A DNA stretch of 64,000 bases from Fusobacteria bacterium ZRK30 (GCA_024628785.1 CP102405.1:1116001-1180000), one strand, 5' to 3'. Shown: positions 8,778 through 17,513, numbered from the stretch's first letter. Translations and numbers: made by a program. The notes: a model not told the origin generated them from the sequence alone.

Positions 8778-10054
8778 ATAAACTAAATAAAGGTGATGGT
8801 GTAGTTAAAACTAAAATGGCTGATTCTAATTTTGTGATATATTTTGCTGGACAACTTGTATCTCTTATAGGCAATATGATGGAAATGGTAGTGTTCCCAC
8901 TACTAATTTTAGATATTACAGAGTCAGGAACTAAAATGGGATTAGTTGTAGGAACATCTATGATAACCTTTTTTCTTTTTTCTTTTTTTACAGGAAGCTT
9001 TGTTGATAAACATCCTAATTGGCAAAAAAACATACTAGCTACATCCGATATTTGTAGTGGACTAGTTATTTTAGGGTATCTACTCTTAGTTAAAGAAGTA
9101 ACAGTTACAAATATTTTAGTGTTAGTTCTCTTACAAAACATTCCAAGTTCTTTTTTTAACTCAACAAATAATACTATTTTTACAAGGATTACAGGAAAAG
9201 AAAATTTGGAAAAAATTACTTCCATTATGAGTATAGGAAGAAATACTATTGGTGTTTTAACTCCTTTACTAGGTATTTTTGTTTATGTCCATTATGGATT
9301 TAAAGTTTTATTAATCATTAATATGCTGACATTTATAATTTCTGGGGTTTTAGAATATACTATAAAAGTACGTCCTATAAAAAAAGTTGAAATTAATGAA
9401 AATAAAAAGAAAAAAGGTTATAAGGAAGTTGCTAAATTTTTAAATACAAATAAAGTTTTAAAAGACTTGACGATTCTCTCTGTTATAATTAATTTTCTTT
9501 TTGCCCCTTTGTTAGGAGTTTCTCTGGTCTATTTTGTCAATAAAACTCTAAAAATGGGAAGTGAATATATAGGTTATTTTCAAACTTCTTTTTTACTTGG
9601 TATTATTATAGGTTCGTTTATTATATTTAAGTTAAGCAATAAATTTCAATTTAAATCACTTTACTCAGAATTAGTTTTAGCTCAAACTACTACAATCTGG
9701 TCATTTTATATAATACTAAGTCATCTTTGGAGTTTTAATGAAACTTATGCAAAAATATTTTATATTTTAGGAATAATAGTTATAGGAATTTTAACTTCAT
9801 TCATGAATATCCCTATGATGTCTTTTCTACAAGAAAGAGTCGAACAAAGTATCAAAGGAAGGTTTTTTGTCTTTTATAATGCAGTAACAGGTATTTTTAC
9901 ACCTGTTAGTGGAGCTGTTATAGGAGTTGCTATGGACAATTATAGTATTAAATCTATTGTCACTGTTATAATTTTTTTATCGATTGTTATACAATTTTAT
10001 TTTGCATTTAAACTCAATCTACGAAAAAGGCATAAAGCTCTTATTAGATTATAA
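8774..10054 (+). CDS. MFS transporter (macrolide-efflux/enterobactin-exporter-like)
   Basis: A 426-aa membrane protein with about 12 hydrophobic segments. The N-terminus has the MFS pattern seen in MefA/EntS-like exporters: FAGQLVSLIGNMM in helix 1 and a basic loop after TGSFVDKHPNWQ. Its ATG overlaps the radical SAM stop in ATGA, so the two are translationally coupled. In this context it probably exports the modified peptide or provides self-protection; that is inference. The protein appears intact, unlike the genes on both sides. Confidence 0.8.
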   Translation: MNKLNKGDGVVKTKMADSNFVIYFAGQLVSLIGNMMEMVVFPLLILDITESGTKMGLVVGTSMITFFLFSFFTGSFVDKHPNWQKNILATSDICSGLVILGYLLLVKEVTVTNILVLVLLQNIPSSFFNSTNNTIFTRITGKENLEKITSIMSIGRNTIGVLTPLLGIFVYVHYGFKVLLIINMLTFIISGVLEYTIKVRPIKKVEINENKKKKGYKEVAKFLNTNKVLKDLTILSVIINFLFAPLLGVSLVYFVNKTLKMGSEYIGYFQTSFLLGIIIGSFIIFKLSNKFQFKSLYSELVLAQTTTIWSFYIILSHLWSFNETYAKIFYILGIIVIGILTSFMNIPMMSFLQERVEQSIKGRFFVFYNAVTGIFTPVSGAVIGVAMDNYSIKSIVTVIIFLSIVIQFYFAFKLNLRKRHKALIRL

Positions 10055-10123
10055 TAAGTTAAATAGTTTTTTTATATTTTTTAACATGACTTTATCTTTT
10101 ATCTTTTTTAGAATATCAAATAA

Positions 10124-10516
10124 TACACAAAATATAATACCGTTTATACGGCTTTGATTTTTTTTTGGATTGGAAATGGATTAGCTTATATTTTGAATTC
10201 AACATATATTAATAATTATGCACCTCAAAAGTATAAAGCTTCAATTTTTTCTCTAGTCAGTAGTCTCGCAACAATAGCAACTTTTTTTATTCAAATTATT
10301 TTAGGATATATTATTGAAAAAAATGGATTTAATAGTTCATTTTTAATAGGTATTGTTATTTCATGTTTATTAATAGTAAATATTCTTAGAAGGAATTCGA
10401 ATTTAATTATAAAATGGTTCACTCATGCACCAGATAGATATCTACTTATAGGTAGAAAAAATAGATCTGAAAAAAGGAAGAAAAAATTGAATTTATCAAG
10501 GACATCAAAAATTTAA
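10124..10516 (+). pseudogene. C-terminal fragment of a second MFS transporter
   Basis: An open frame beginning after a TAA at 10121 has no credible start; the first candidate, TTG at 10154, lacks a ribosome site. The text (GNGLAYILNSTYINNYAP, then two hydrophobic helices) matches helices near the C-terminus of an MFS protein but is not a copy of the intact MFS next door. The last 40 residues are basic and unlike a transporter; the frame runs into a repeated segment also found at 13.5 kb. I read it as a deletion remnant. Confidence 0.6.
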
Positions 10517-10567
10517 AGAGAGAGGTCTAAATAATGAATAATTTAATAGAACTAAATCATAATAACT
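10486..10567 (+). repeat. 82-bp direct repeat, copy 1
   Basis: The stretch from ATTGAATTTATCA through the ribosome site and first codons of the SPASM fragment is repeated with about 90% identity at 13483-13564. The 3-kb interval between the copies holds the SPASM fragment, the ABC exporter and the Nudix gene. Confidence 0.75.
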
Positions 10568-10818
10568 CAAAATTTTTTAAAAAGTTAAGAAACTATGGTG
10601 TCGATGATCTTAATGGAATTTGTAGTGAGTGTCCTTTAAATTCTGAGTGCTTAGGTGGGTGCAGATTAAATCCATATATTAAAAATAAAAGTATTGTAGG
10701 TTCTAACACACTGTGTCAAGAGTTTTATAATAAAGCCAGGAAAGGGAAATTAGAATTAGATACATTTCCTTCTGGAATCCTAACAATTAAGAATTATGGG
10801 GGAAGTAAAAAATGTTAA
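10534..10818 (+). CDS. Stand-alone SPASM-like domain, probably a radical SAM remnant
   Basis: A 94-aa ORF with its own ATG and a GAGAGG site. Residues 28-48 carry CSECPLNSECLGGC, the Cys pattern of SPASM/twitch auxiliary cluster domains that close radical SAM maturases, with a further Cys in TLCQEF. There is no radical SAM core. It is probably the C-terminal end of a second maturase whose front was deleted together with part of the MFS gene. Its stop overlaps the ABC exporter start (ATGTTAA), so translation through it may still drive the exporter. A truncated copy lies at 13531-13614. Confidence 0.55.
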   Translation: MNNLIELNHNNSKFFKKLRNYGVDDLNGICSECPLNSECLGGCRLNPYIKNKSIVGSNTLCQEFYNKARKGKLELDTFPSGILTIKNYGGSKKC

Positions 10819-12509
10819 AACAATATTTATTTTTAGAAAAGAAAAAAATGACATTGTTAGTTTTTATTATGCCGATCCATGCATTTCTTCAAACTCTATC
10901 TGCTTATGGATTTCAAAGGATGACAGATTCCATATTAGAAAGAGATAGTTCAAGTATTATAGGTTCTTTTATTTTAGTCATATCGATAATCTTATTTTCA
11001 ATGACGACTTTTGTTGTTAAAAATATAGTTTTTCACCAATACCTATCTAAAAGCCTTCTTTTGGTTAAAAATAGAATCTTCAAAAATATTTTAAACAGAC
11101 ATGTTGTTGAATTCAACGAAAGGAATATAGGGGAGTATAACTCAAGTTTAGTAAATAATATAAATGAACTAAAATATAGGCTGTTTATCCCAAGCTATAA
11201 TCTGGCCTATAGCGTAATATTAATACTAGCTTCTTCAATTTATCTTATAACTATTGATTATAGGGTTCTTTTATTAGTTATGATCCTTATATTTATCAAT
11301 ATAAAGCTGTCCTTTAGCTTCGGAAATAAGATTGAGAAAAAAAATCAAAGTTATATCCAATCTTCGAATATTTTTTCTAGTAAAATAAATAATTTTTTGC
11401 TGGGGTTTGAGGTTTTAAAGTCATTTAACGTAGACAAAAAGATAAGCGATGATTTTAAAAAAATAAATGAAGATGTGGAACAAAACAGGTTTAATGTAGA
11501 ACTTATTAAAAATCTTGTAGATGGAGTTGTTAGTTTCTCTTCCTCTTTTACTATCACTATTCCTTGGATGATAGGGGCGTACCTTTATTATACAAACACA
11601 ATTAGTATGGGGAAAATAATGGCTATCTCTCAATTAACAAATTTAATAGCAACTCCTTTGATGAACCTTCTTCAAAACTATAATGAGACTAAAACAGGTA
11701 TAGGAATAGTTAAAGAGATTGAAAAACTATCTACTGTTAAGCCGGTAAAAAAACGACTGCAGACATTAGATTCTCTTAGAAATTCAATAGAATTAAAAAA
11801 CTTTTCATTTAGTTATGACACTAAACCAGCACTTGATAATATTAGTTATTGTTTTGAAAAAAATAAAAAATATGCAATTGTAGGATCCAGTGGGAGTGGA
11901 AAAACAACCTTAATGAAATTAATTTTGCAATATTATGATAATTATCAGGGAAATTTATTTTTTGACAATAAAGAAGCTAAAGAATTAAAGATAAAAGATA
12001 TTAACAACATTGTCAGTGTTATTCATCAAAATGTATATTTATTTAATGATACTATTAAAAATAATATTATTTTAGATAAAAATTATTCAGAGAAGGAGTT
12101 ATCAAAAGCAATTGAACTAAGTGGAATAAATGATTTTATTGATGAGTTTGAAGATGGGCTGGACACCCTTGTTAAGGAAAATTCAAATAATATTAGTGGA
12201 GGTCAAAAGCAAAGGATTGCAATTGCCAGATCTTTTATTAAAAATAATGATGTTATTATTGTTGATGAAGGAACTTCTTCTTTAGATAATAACTCTAGTT
12301 TTTATATTGAAAACGCTTTATTAAATAAGGGAGGGATTACCTTAATTTCAATTACTCATAAGTTAAACTCTAAATTATTGGAACAATACGATGAAATTTT
12401 AGTTTTAAATCACGGAAAACTAGTTGAAGCAGGAGGATTTAAAGAACTTTTAGAATTAAAAGGATATTTCTATAATTTATATTACTTTGGAAGAGGGGAT
12501 GACTCATAA
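10812..12509 (+). CDS. ABC exporter with fused membrane and ATPase domains
   Basis: A 565-aa half-transporter. Residues 1-300 form the six-helix exporter domain. The ATPase follows with Walker A GSSGSGKTT (about 358-366), a Q-loop (HQNVYLFNDT), signature NISGGQKQR (about 461), Walker B VIIVDEG (about 481), D-loop SSLD and H-loop ITHK. No N-terminal peptidase is present, so leader removal would need another protein. It is the last gene of the peptide locus before a terminator and is the best candidate exporter for the peptide. It should work as a homodimer in the inner membrane. Confidence 0.85.
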   Translation: MLKQYLFLEKKKMTLLVFIMPIHAFLQTLSAYGFQRMTDSILERDSSSIIGSFILVISIILFSMTTFVVKNIVFHQYLSKSLLLVKNRIFKNILNRHVVEFNERNIGEYNSSLVNNINELKYRLFIPSYNLAYSVILILASSIYLITIDYRVLLLVMILIFINIKLSFSFGNKIEKKNQSYIQSSNIFSSKINNFLLGFEVLKSFNVDKKISDDFKKINEDVEQNRFNVELIKNLVDGVVSFSSSFTITIPWMIGAYLYYTNTISMGKIMAISQLTNLIATPLMNLLQNYNETKTGIGIVKEIEKLSTVKPVKKRLQTLDSLRNSIELKNFSFSYDTKPALDNISYCFEKNKKYAIVGSSGSGKTTLMKLILQYYDNYQGNLFFDNKEAKELKIKDINNIVSVIHQNVYLFNDTIKNNIILDKNYSEKELSKAIELSGINDFIDEFEDGLDTLVKENSNNISGGQKQRIAIARSFIKNNDVIIVDEGTSSLDNNSSFYIENALLNKGGITLISITHKLNSKLLEQYDEILVLNHGKLVEAGGFKELLELKGYFYNLYYFGRGDDS

Positions 12510-12588
12510 TTTTGTGTAAACTAAAATTTAAAAAAGAAGTTTTTTACGGGACTAGCCAAAAAAGTCTGTAAATAAAATATGAAGAAGC

Positions 12589-12630
12589 AGCTTCCTGTGG
12601 TAGTAATATTACTAAAGGAAGCTATTTTTT
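12589..12630 (+). terminator. Terminator of the peptide/ABC exporter operon
   Basis: AGCTTCC (12589-12595) pairs with GGAAGCT (12617-12623), with an inner TAGTAATATTACTA palindrome and six T after it. The flanks (TTTTGTGTAAAC at 12510 and a 15-codon ORF from 12631) could be scraps of an IS256-like end, but too little is left to say. Confidence 0.6.
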
Positions 12631-12786
12631 ATGACAAAAGGAAAAGGTCATGATTTATCAGATAGAAATATTATTTAAATATATCACAAAATTTAATATC
12701 AATCGGCACTGTGACAATTAGGTATAAATTTTTATTTTACAATAAAATATATTTTAAAATAAATTCTAATAAAAAAGGGGAAGCTT

Positions 12787-13431
12787 ATGAATAATAAATT
12801 TCTAATATCAGTTAAAGGAATCTTGGTATATAACCAAAAATTATTATTACGAAAAAACCAAAGAAATGAATTTGAGTTATTAGGTGGAAAATTAGAAAAA
12901 AATGATATTTTTTTTGAAAAAAGACTTATCGAAGAATTCCAAGAAGAAAGTGGGATAAATATCGAAGTTCATTCTAGCAGAGAACCTTGGTTATACACTA
13001 TAGATAATAAAAATATAATTATTTTGCCATTTGTATGTTCAGCCAAAACGATTCCTACTTATTTATTTGATAGTGATGGAGGAGAGCTTTGCTGGGTTTC
13101 TATTGAAGACATAGAAGAGTTAAATATGCCATATGGATACTATGATTCTATAGAAAATAATATTCCAAGAAAAAGTTGTTCTCCATTTGAAGGGAAATAT
13201 TTTAAAAATATCCCTAATTATGTTGATAACTACTATGAGGTTCTAGTAAAAATAAGAGATAGGAAAGGTAATATTATTTTTTCTAAACCGTTGGAGAACT
13301 TTACTACCCCTAGAGAATTAATAGAGAAAGATTTAAAGAGTATAAAAATCAGGTCAGAAATTTGTACTTTAGAAAATTCTAAGTTACACATAAACTACAC
13401 ATTAAATGATAGTGGTTCCGACTTAAAATAA
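12787..13431 (+). CDS. Nudix hydrolase-like protein with C-terminal extension
   Basis: A 214-aa protein. The Nudix box region begins at GGKLEKND (33-40) and ends in EEFQEESG (49-56): the metal-binding glutamates of the REUxEE motif are there, but the box is one residue longer than usual and the Arg is replaced by Glu. Such enzymes hydrolyse nucleoside diphosphates linked to another group. About 90 residues after the Nudix fold are unassigned. It lies inside the interval bounded by the 82-bp repeats, after the exporter terminator, and has its own ribosome site (GGGGAAG). A link to the peptide locus is possible but unproven. Confidence 0.6.
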   Translation: MNNKFLISVKGILVYNQKLLLRKNQRNEFELLGGKLEKNDIFFEKRLIEEFQEESGINIEVHSSREPWLYTIDNKNIIILPFVCSAKTIPTYLFDSDGGELCWVSIEDIEELNMPYGYYDSIENNIPRKSCSPFEGKYFKNIPNYVDNYYEVLVKIRDRKGNIIFSKPLENFTTPRELIEKDLKSIKIRSEICTLENSKLHINYTLNDSGSDLK

Positions 13432-13482
13432 ATAATTGAAATAATTTTATTAAAGTATATTTTATAGTAAAACAGTAAAAAT

Positions 13483-13614
13483 ATTGAATTTATCAGGGGC
13501 ATCAAAAATTTAAAGAGAGAGGTTTAAATAATGAATAATTTAATAGCACTGAATCACAATAAATCATTGATAATAAGAGAAGGGAAATTAGGTCTTGGAA
13601 TGAATATAAGGTAG
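13483..13614 (+). pseudogene. Truncated duplicate of the SPASM-fragment gene (repeat copy 2)
   Basis: Bases 13483-13564 repeat 10486-10567, including the ribosome site and the first codons. The ORF at 13531 reads MNNLIALNHNKSL and then, after an internal deletion of about 190 bases relative to the first copy, stops at 27 aa without any SPASM cysteines. It marks the right border of a rearranged segment. Confidence 0.6.
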
Positions 13615-13675
13615 ATGCGTTATCTAGAAACAATAATACCCCTAAATTCTTAAAGAGCGACATATATGAAATGTT

Positions 13676-13704
13676 TTGTAATTTTATGGAAAAAGTGATA
13701 TAAT
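13676..13704 (+). promoter_or_regulatory. Promoter of the purine permease transcript
   Basis: TTGTAA (13676-13681) and TATAAT (13699-13704) are separated by 17 bases. Transcription would start around 13711, just before the riboswitch. Confidence 0.65.
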
Positions 13705-13719
13705 CTTCTAAATAAAAAA

Positions 13720-13784
13720 ACTTATATAAATTTCGGATATGGCGAAAAGTTTCTACCAGCTACCTTAAAGAGCTGACTATAAGA
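13720..13784 (+). promoter_or_regulatory. Guanine-class purine riboswitch
   Basis: P1 is formed by CTTATA and TATAAG. The conserved core includes GGATATGG, AGTTTCTACC and a second hairpin ending in GCTGACTATAAG. The residue that pairs with the ligand is C (GACTAT), which in this family selects guanine or hypoxanthine over adenine. A terminator follows 32 bases later, so ligand binding should stop transcription of the permease at 14089. Confidence 0.92.
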
Positions 13785-13815
13785 AGATAGATACCTAATA
13801 TTTTAATATATATAG

Positions 13816-13859
13816 AGGTTCTGTTTTCCTGAAACAAAGGGAAACAGAATCTTTTTTTA
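13816..13859 (+). terminator. Expression-platform terminator of the guanine riboswitch
   Basis: A 14-bp stem (AGGTTCTGTTTTCC with GGGAAACAGAATCT) is followed by seven T. It lies between the riboswitch and the permease gene. The 13860-14003 stretch after it shows no gene. Confidence 0.85.
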
Positions 13860-14003
13860 TTATCCAGGAAATTATACTCGTTAAGGGCATCACCAAGATC
13901 TCTACTCGATAAAGAGTATCACCAAAGTATCTAAAAATTTACGATGTAAATTAAGAACTTTGAGATAAAAGATTATAAAAACCTGGATTGTGCTTGATTG
14001 GAT

Positions 14004-14018
14004 GCAACGTCACGTTGC
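14004..14018 (+). repeat. Intergenic palindrome repeat, copy B
   Basis: Perfect core GCAACGTCACGTTGC preceded by GGAT and followed by six T. It lies 70 bases before the permease start, inside the leader RNA. The 30 bases before it resemble those before copies E, F and G. Confidence 0.8.
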
Positions 14019-14088
14019 TTTTTTATTTAAGAAACTATAAAATTATTGGATTCTACCTATTAAAAAATTTAAGGACGGGGGAAGCAGG

Positions 14089-15375
14089 ATGTTGGAAAGA
14101 ATGTTTAAATTGACCGAGAGAGAAACTTCGGTAAAGCAAGAGGTTATTGGGGGACTTACTACGTTTATGACTATGTCATATATTATATTTGTAAATCCTT
14201 CTATAATGTCAGACACAGGAATGGATAAAGGGGCTCTTATTACTATTACATGTTTAAGTGCTGCAATTGGTAGTTTGATAGCGGCATTTTGGGCAAATGC
14301 ACCACTTGGATTAGCACCAGGGATGGGACTTAATGCATTTTTTACCTATACATTGGTTATTGGAAAGGGAATACCTTGGGAAACAGCGTTAGGAGTTGTA
14401 TTTATATCGGGATTATTCTTTTTAGTTATGTCAATTGGAGGAATAAGAGAGAGGATAGCCCAGGCAATTCCTGTGGAACTGAAGATAGCTTCTACAGCGG
14501 GAATCGGACTTTTTATAGCTTTTATAGGACTAAAAAGTATGGGACTTATCGTAGCAAATCCGGCAACATTTGTATCACTTGGTAAATTTACTCCTACAGT
14601 TGTTTTAGGAGTTATAGGAATCATGGTATCAGCTCTCTTAGAGCTTAGAAATGTAAAGGGTGGAATGTTGATTGGGATGATCACTACGACTGTTTTAGGG
14701 ATGATGATAGGAGTTGTTGAACTTCCTACACAGATAATCTCAATGCCGCCGTCAATAGCACCTATAGCATTTAAATTAGATATATTAGGAGCTTTACAAT
14801 TTGCATTGATCGGGCCTATATTTTCATTTATGTTTGTAGACCTGTTTGATTCATTGGGAACTCTTATCGCCTGTGCCAAGGAGATGGGGATGGAAGATGA
14901 AGACGGGAATATCTTATCACTGGGTAGGATGATCCATACAGATGTAGCATCTACAATAGTAGGGTCACTATTAGGATCTAGTACCGTTACCACATTATCA
15001 GAAACTACAGCAGGGATAGCAGCAGGAGCCAGAACAGGGTTAGCTTCAGTTGTCATCGGGATATTGTTTTTACTTTCACTGTTATTTACACCCATTGTAG
15101 GGATTGTACCAGCTTATGCTACAGCACCGGCTCTTATTATTGTTGGAATCTATATGTTTAAAAACCTGAAGGAACTAAATCTCCATGATTTTAAAACAGC
15201 GCTGCCAGTATTTGCAACAGTTATCATGATGCCTCTTACATACAGTATCAGTACCGGGCTTAGTTTTGGATTTTTATCATTTATAGTAGTTCATGTAGGA
15301 ACAGGGGAATATAATAAAGTTTCTCCGGTTTTATGGGCTATAGGGGGACTTTCACTTCTAAGTTTAGTAGTATAA
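14089..15375 (+). CDS. NCS2-family purine permease (guanine/hypoxanthine type)
   Basis: A 428-aa inner-membrane proton symporter of the AzgA/PbuG branch. Features include the N-terminal QEVIGGLTTFMTMSYII signature, APGMGLNAFFTY in helix 3, FMFVDLFDSLGT and the SSTVTTLSETTAGIAAGARTG substrate-site segments. Length matches the family. The guanine riboswitch upstream supports guanine/hypoxanthine uptake. It is monocistronic, ended by a terminator 10 bases after the stop. Start chosen at the ATG after GGGGGAAG. Its substrate is inferred from both family and riboswitch. Confidence 0.92.
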   Translation: MLERMFKLTERETSVKQEVIGGLTTFMTMSYIIFVNPSIMSDTGMDKGALITITCLSAAIGSLIAAFWANAPLGLAPGMGLNAFFTYTLVIGKGIPWETALGVVFISGLFFLVMSIGGIRERIAQAIPVELKIASTAGIGLFIAFIGLKSMGLIVANPATFVSLGKFTPTVVLGVIGIMVSALLELRNVKGGMLIGMITTTVLGMMIGVVELPTQIISMPPSIAPIAFKLDILGALQFALIGPIFSFMFVDLFDSLGTLIACAKEMGMEDEDGNILSLGRMIHTDVASTIVGSLLGSSTVTTLSETTAGIAAGARTGLASVVIGILFLLSLLFTPIVGIVPAYATAPALIIVGIYMFKNLKELNLHDFKTALPVFATVIMMPLTYSISTGLSFGFLSFIVVHVGTGEYNKVSPVLWAIGGLSLLSLVV

Positions 15376-15384
15376 AGAATAAAT

Positions 15385-15413
15385 AAAAAAGAACTCCATG
15401 GAGTTCTTTTTTA
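15385..15413. terminator. Terminator of the purine permease gene
   Basis: AAAAAAGAACTCCATGGAGTTCTTTTTT is a self-complementary hairpin with A and T flanks that can serve both strands. Confidence 0.8.
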
Positions 15414-15422
15414 TTGCACTCT

Positions 15423-15452
15423 GAGAGTTTCTTATTAAGAAACTCTTTTTTT
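15423..15452. terminator. Second hairpin between convergent genes
   Basis: GAGAGTTTCTTATTAAGAAACTC followed by seven T. It directly abuts the stop codon of the minus-strand RseC-like gene. Confidence 0.65.
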
Positions 15453-15903
15453 ATTCTTTAGGACCACAAGTGGTTATCTTTATCTCATCGGCAGGGACAA
15501 CTTCCTTGATAGAGATCTCCTCTTTGATCAATTTACTCCCACTTTTTTTATCGTAGATATAAAAACCTAAAAATGATATCACCAGGGTAGCGAAACTGAC
15601 AAATATTCCCTGCCCTTCACTGGCACCTAATTTAGAAGCTATGATATAGCTTAGAATCATTAAAATTACAGGGAGGATATAGATGAGAAGAGCCAAATTC
15701 AAGATAAATTTATTATTTATCTCAAAGGTTATAAGATCTCCTATATTTACTTTTATATCCTCGTTAAGCTCGTATTGATATAGATCAGCTATAGTTTTAT
15801 CTTTCTGCCCGCATCCAGAGCAGTGAGCACAAGAACTGTCTCTAAATAGTTCTATATATAAATTTTTTCCTTCAATTTTTCTAACAATTCCTTTATTTTC
15901 CAC
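15451..15903 (-). CDS. rseC: RseC/SoxR-reducing-system family protein
   Basis: About 150 aa. The N-terminal cytoplasmic part has the Cys cluster C25-x2-C28-x2-C31 (CAHCSGCG) of RseC, two membrane helices follow, and the C-terminus is short with one more Cys. Family members work with the Rnf-like SoxR-reducing complex or in envelope stress control; which applies here is unknown. I chose the GTG at 15903 because AGGAGG lies seven bases upstream; an in-frame ATG at 15924 sits before that site. It stands alone on the minus strand. Confidence 0.75.
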   Translation of the reverse strand: MENKGIVRKIEGKNLYIELFRDSSCAHCSGCGQKDKTIADLYQYELNEDIKVNIGDLITFEINNKFILNLALLIYILPVILMILSYIIASKLGASEGQGIFVSFATLVISFLGFYIYDKKSGSKLIKEEISIKEVVPADEIKITTCGPKE

Positions 15904-16026
15904 AAAGATTCCTCCTAGATACATTATTAATTTATTATATCACATTTCCTGTTATTTTTCTCAGACTCATCCAATGTTCTTAGTGAACGTTTAAAAGCTG
16001 TTATGTATGGTTTTGTTACTTAATGG

Positions 16027-16081
16027 TTGACATTTTGCAAAAAATGAACTAGACTAATAACAGAAGCAAATGAAACGTTTC
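16027..16081 (+). promoter_or_regulatory. Promoter and LacI-type operator of the maltose-type importer
   Basis: TTGACA (16027-16032) and TAGACT (16050-16055) have a 17-base spacer. The palindrome GAAACGTTTC (16072-16081) overlaps the start of transcription and resembles LacI/MalR-family operators. A related GTGAACGTTTAA lies upstream at 15984. The regulator gene is not in the window. Confidence 0.65.
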
Positions 16082-16105
16082 CAAAAAATTTAAAAGGGGG
16101 AAAAA

Positions 16106-17380
16106 ATGAAAAGAATTTTATATGGAATGATGATTTTTATCTTATCATTTGGGATGATGGCATGCGGAGGAAAGGAAGAAAGTAAAGATGCACCTAAAGA
16201 AGCAGAAGCTACTCAAACGGCAACTGATGAAGTTGTACCGGAAGAGGGAGCAGTATTAAAAGTATGGGAATCTAAGGGAACGGTTGGAGAATATATTAAA
16301 TTTGTAGCAAAAAAATATGAAGAAAAATATGGAGTACATGTTGTTTTAGATGAAAACAACATATCTACTATTAAAAATAAAGTAATCCAGGATGGACCAG
16401 CAGGAGCAGCAGCAGATGTTTTTGTTGCACCTCATGACCAGATTGGAGATTTGGTTCAATCTGGACTTATCATGGAAAATTTATTGAGTGCAGACAGAGT
16501 AAAAAATGACTTTATGCCAGCTGCAAGGATAGCAGTTACAAATGGAGGAAAGGTATACGGATTCCCTCTAGCAATTGAGACATATGCTCTATATTACAAC
16601 AAGGATCTTTTACCTGAAGCTCCAAAGACATTTGAAGACTTAATTAAATTTGGAGAAAATTTCACAGATAAATCTAAAAATAAATTTGGAATTTTCTGGG
16701 ACATTCCTAACTTTTATTATGCTCACATGTTCATGGCTATGGATGGAGGATATGTTTTCGGAAAAGATGGTACAGATGCTAACGATATAGGTTTAGATAA
16801 TGAAGGAGCTATTAAGGGGATAAATGAGATGTTGTTATTAAAATCTATCTCAGTTGAAAATGCAGCAGATGTAAGCTATGACGCCATGACAGGTTTATTT
16901 GCAGAAGGGAAAGTAGCTGCTATTATAAACGGGCCATGGGGACTAGAAGGAGCAGAGAAATCAGGAGTTAACTTTGATGTTGCACCGATTCCTACATTTG
17001 ACGGGAGACATCCGGCTTCATTTTCTGGAATTAGAACTTTATTAGTAAACTCATATACAAAATATCCAAAGGCAGCTCAATTATTTGCTGAATTTGCGAC
17101 TTCTGATGAGATGTTAGTGGAAAGATTTAAGATGACTAATCAATTGCCGCCAGTTAAGGCACTTATCGATGCACCTGAGATTATTAATCACAAATATACA
17201 AAGGCTTTCTTAGAACAGGCTCAATATGCAGTACCTATGCCGGCTATTCCTGAGATGGGATTAATCTGGGAACCAGCAGGAGCAGCAGTTACAGATATTT
17301 GGAATGGAAAGGTAACAACTGAAGAAGGATTAAAAAATATGACTAAAATCATAAAAGAGCAGATGGAAACTAGAAAATAA
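16106..17380 (+). CDS. malE: Maltose/maltodextrin-type ABC substrate-binding lipoprotein
   Basis: A 424-aa periplasmic binding protein. The signal peptide ends at a lipobox (MMAC, Cys20), so it is lipid-anchored. The middle matches the MalE/MdxE family: DVFVAPHDQIGDL, PLAIETYALYYNKDLLP and FSGIRTLLVNSYT. Length is typical. It is followed after about 130 bases by two permease genes of the MalF/MalG kind, and preceded by a promoter with a LacI-type operator. The sugar is most likely a malto-oligosaccharide, by family only. No lipobox or binding-site defect is seen. Confidence 0.85.
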   Translation: MKRILYGMMIFILSFGMMACGGKEESKDAPKEAEATQTATDEVVPEEGAVLKVWESKGTVGEYIKFVAKKYEEKYGVHVVLDENNISTIKNKVIQDGPAGAAADVFVAPHDQIGDLVQSGLIMENLLSADRVKNDFMPAARIAVTNGGKVYGFPLAIETYALYYNKDLLPEAPKTFEDLIKFGENFTDKSKNKFGIFWDIPNFYYAHMFMAMDGGYVFGKDGTDANDIGLDNEGAIKGINEMLLLKSISVENAADVSYDAMTGLFAEGKVAAIINGPWGLEGAEKSGVNFDVAPIPTFDGRHPASFSGIRTLLVNSYTKYPKAAQLFAEFATSDEMLVERFKMTNQLPPVKALIDAPEIINHKYTKAFLEQAQYAVPMPAIPEMGLIWEPAGAAVTDIWNGKVTTEEGLKNMTKIIKEQMETRK

Positions 17381-17395
17381 GCAACGTGACGTTGC
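17381..17395 (-). repeat. Intergenic palindrome repeat, copy C
   Basis: GCAACGTGACGTTGCATCC directly after the malE stop codon: a perfect core in the opposite orientation to copies A, B, E, F and G. Confidence 0.8.
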
Positions 17396-17466
17396 ATCCA
17401 CTTAAATTTTCTCTCTTTGACGAGGGAAAGAGAGTTATCACCAATAAACATCAGTTAAAAATTTAA

Positions 17467-17487
17467 TGAGCACCTTTCTGGTGCTCA
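17467..17487 (+). terminator. Intercistronic hairpin between malE and malF
   Basis: TGAGCACC and GGTGCTCA enclose a five-base loop, with no T-run. It may be a partial terminator or an mRNA stabiliser that gives more binding protein than permease, as in other sugar importers. Confidence 0.5.
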
Positions 17488-17513
17488 AATAATATGCAGA
17501 AAAGAGGTAGGAG

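Noticed and set aside
10154-10516. Independent 120-aa membrane protein gene
   Set aside because: It lacks a ribosome site and a plausible start, its frame continues upstream to a stop, and it matches only the end of an MFS transporter.
12510-12680. IS256-type insertion sequence end
   Set aside because: TTTTGTGTAAAC and a 15-codon ORF recall such ends, but no transposase sequence, terminal inverted repeat pair or target duplication can be shown; the hairpin works as a plain terminator.
14346-15095. A 249-codon open frame on the minus strand inside the purine permease gene
   Set aside because: It is fully antisense to a well-conserved permease, has no ribosome site and reads as a low-complexity Ile/Pro/Ser shadow.
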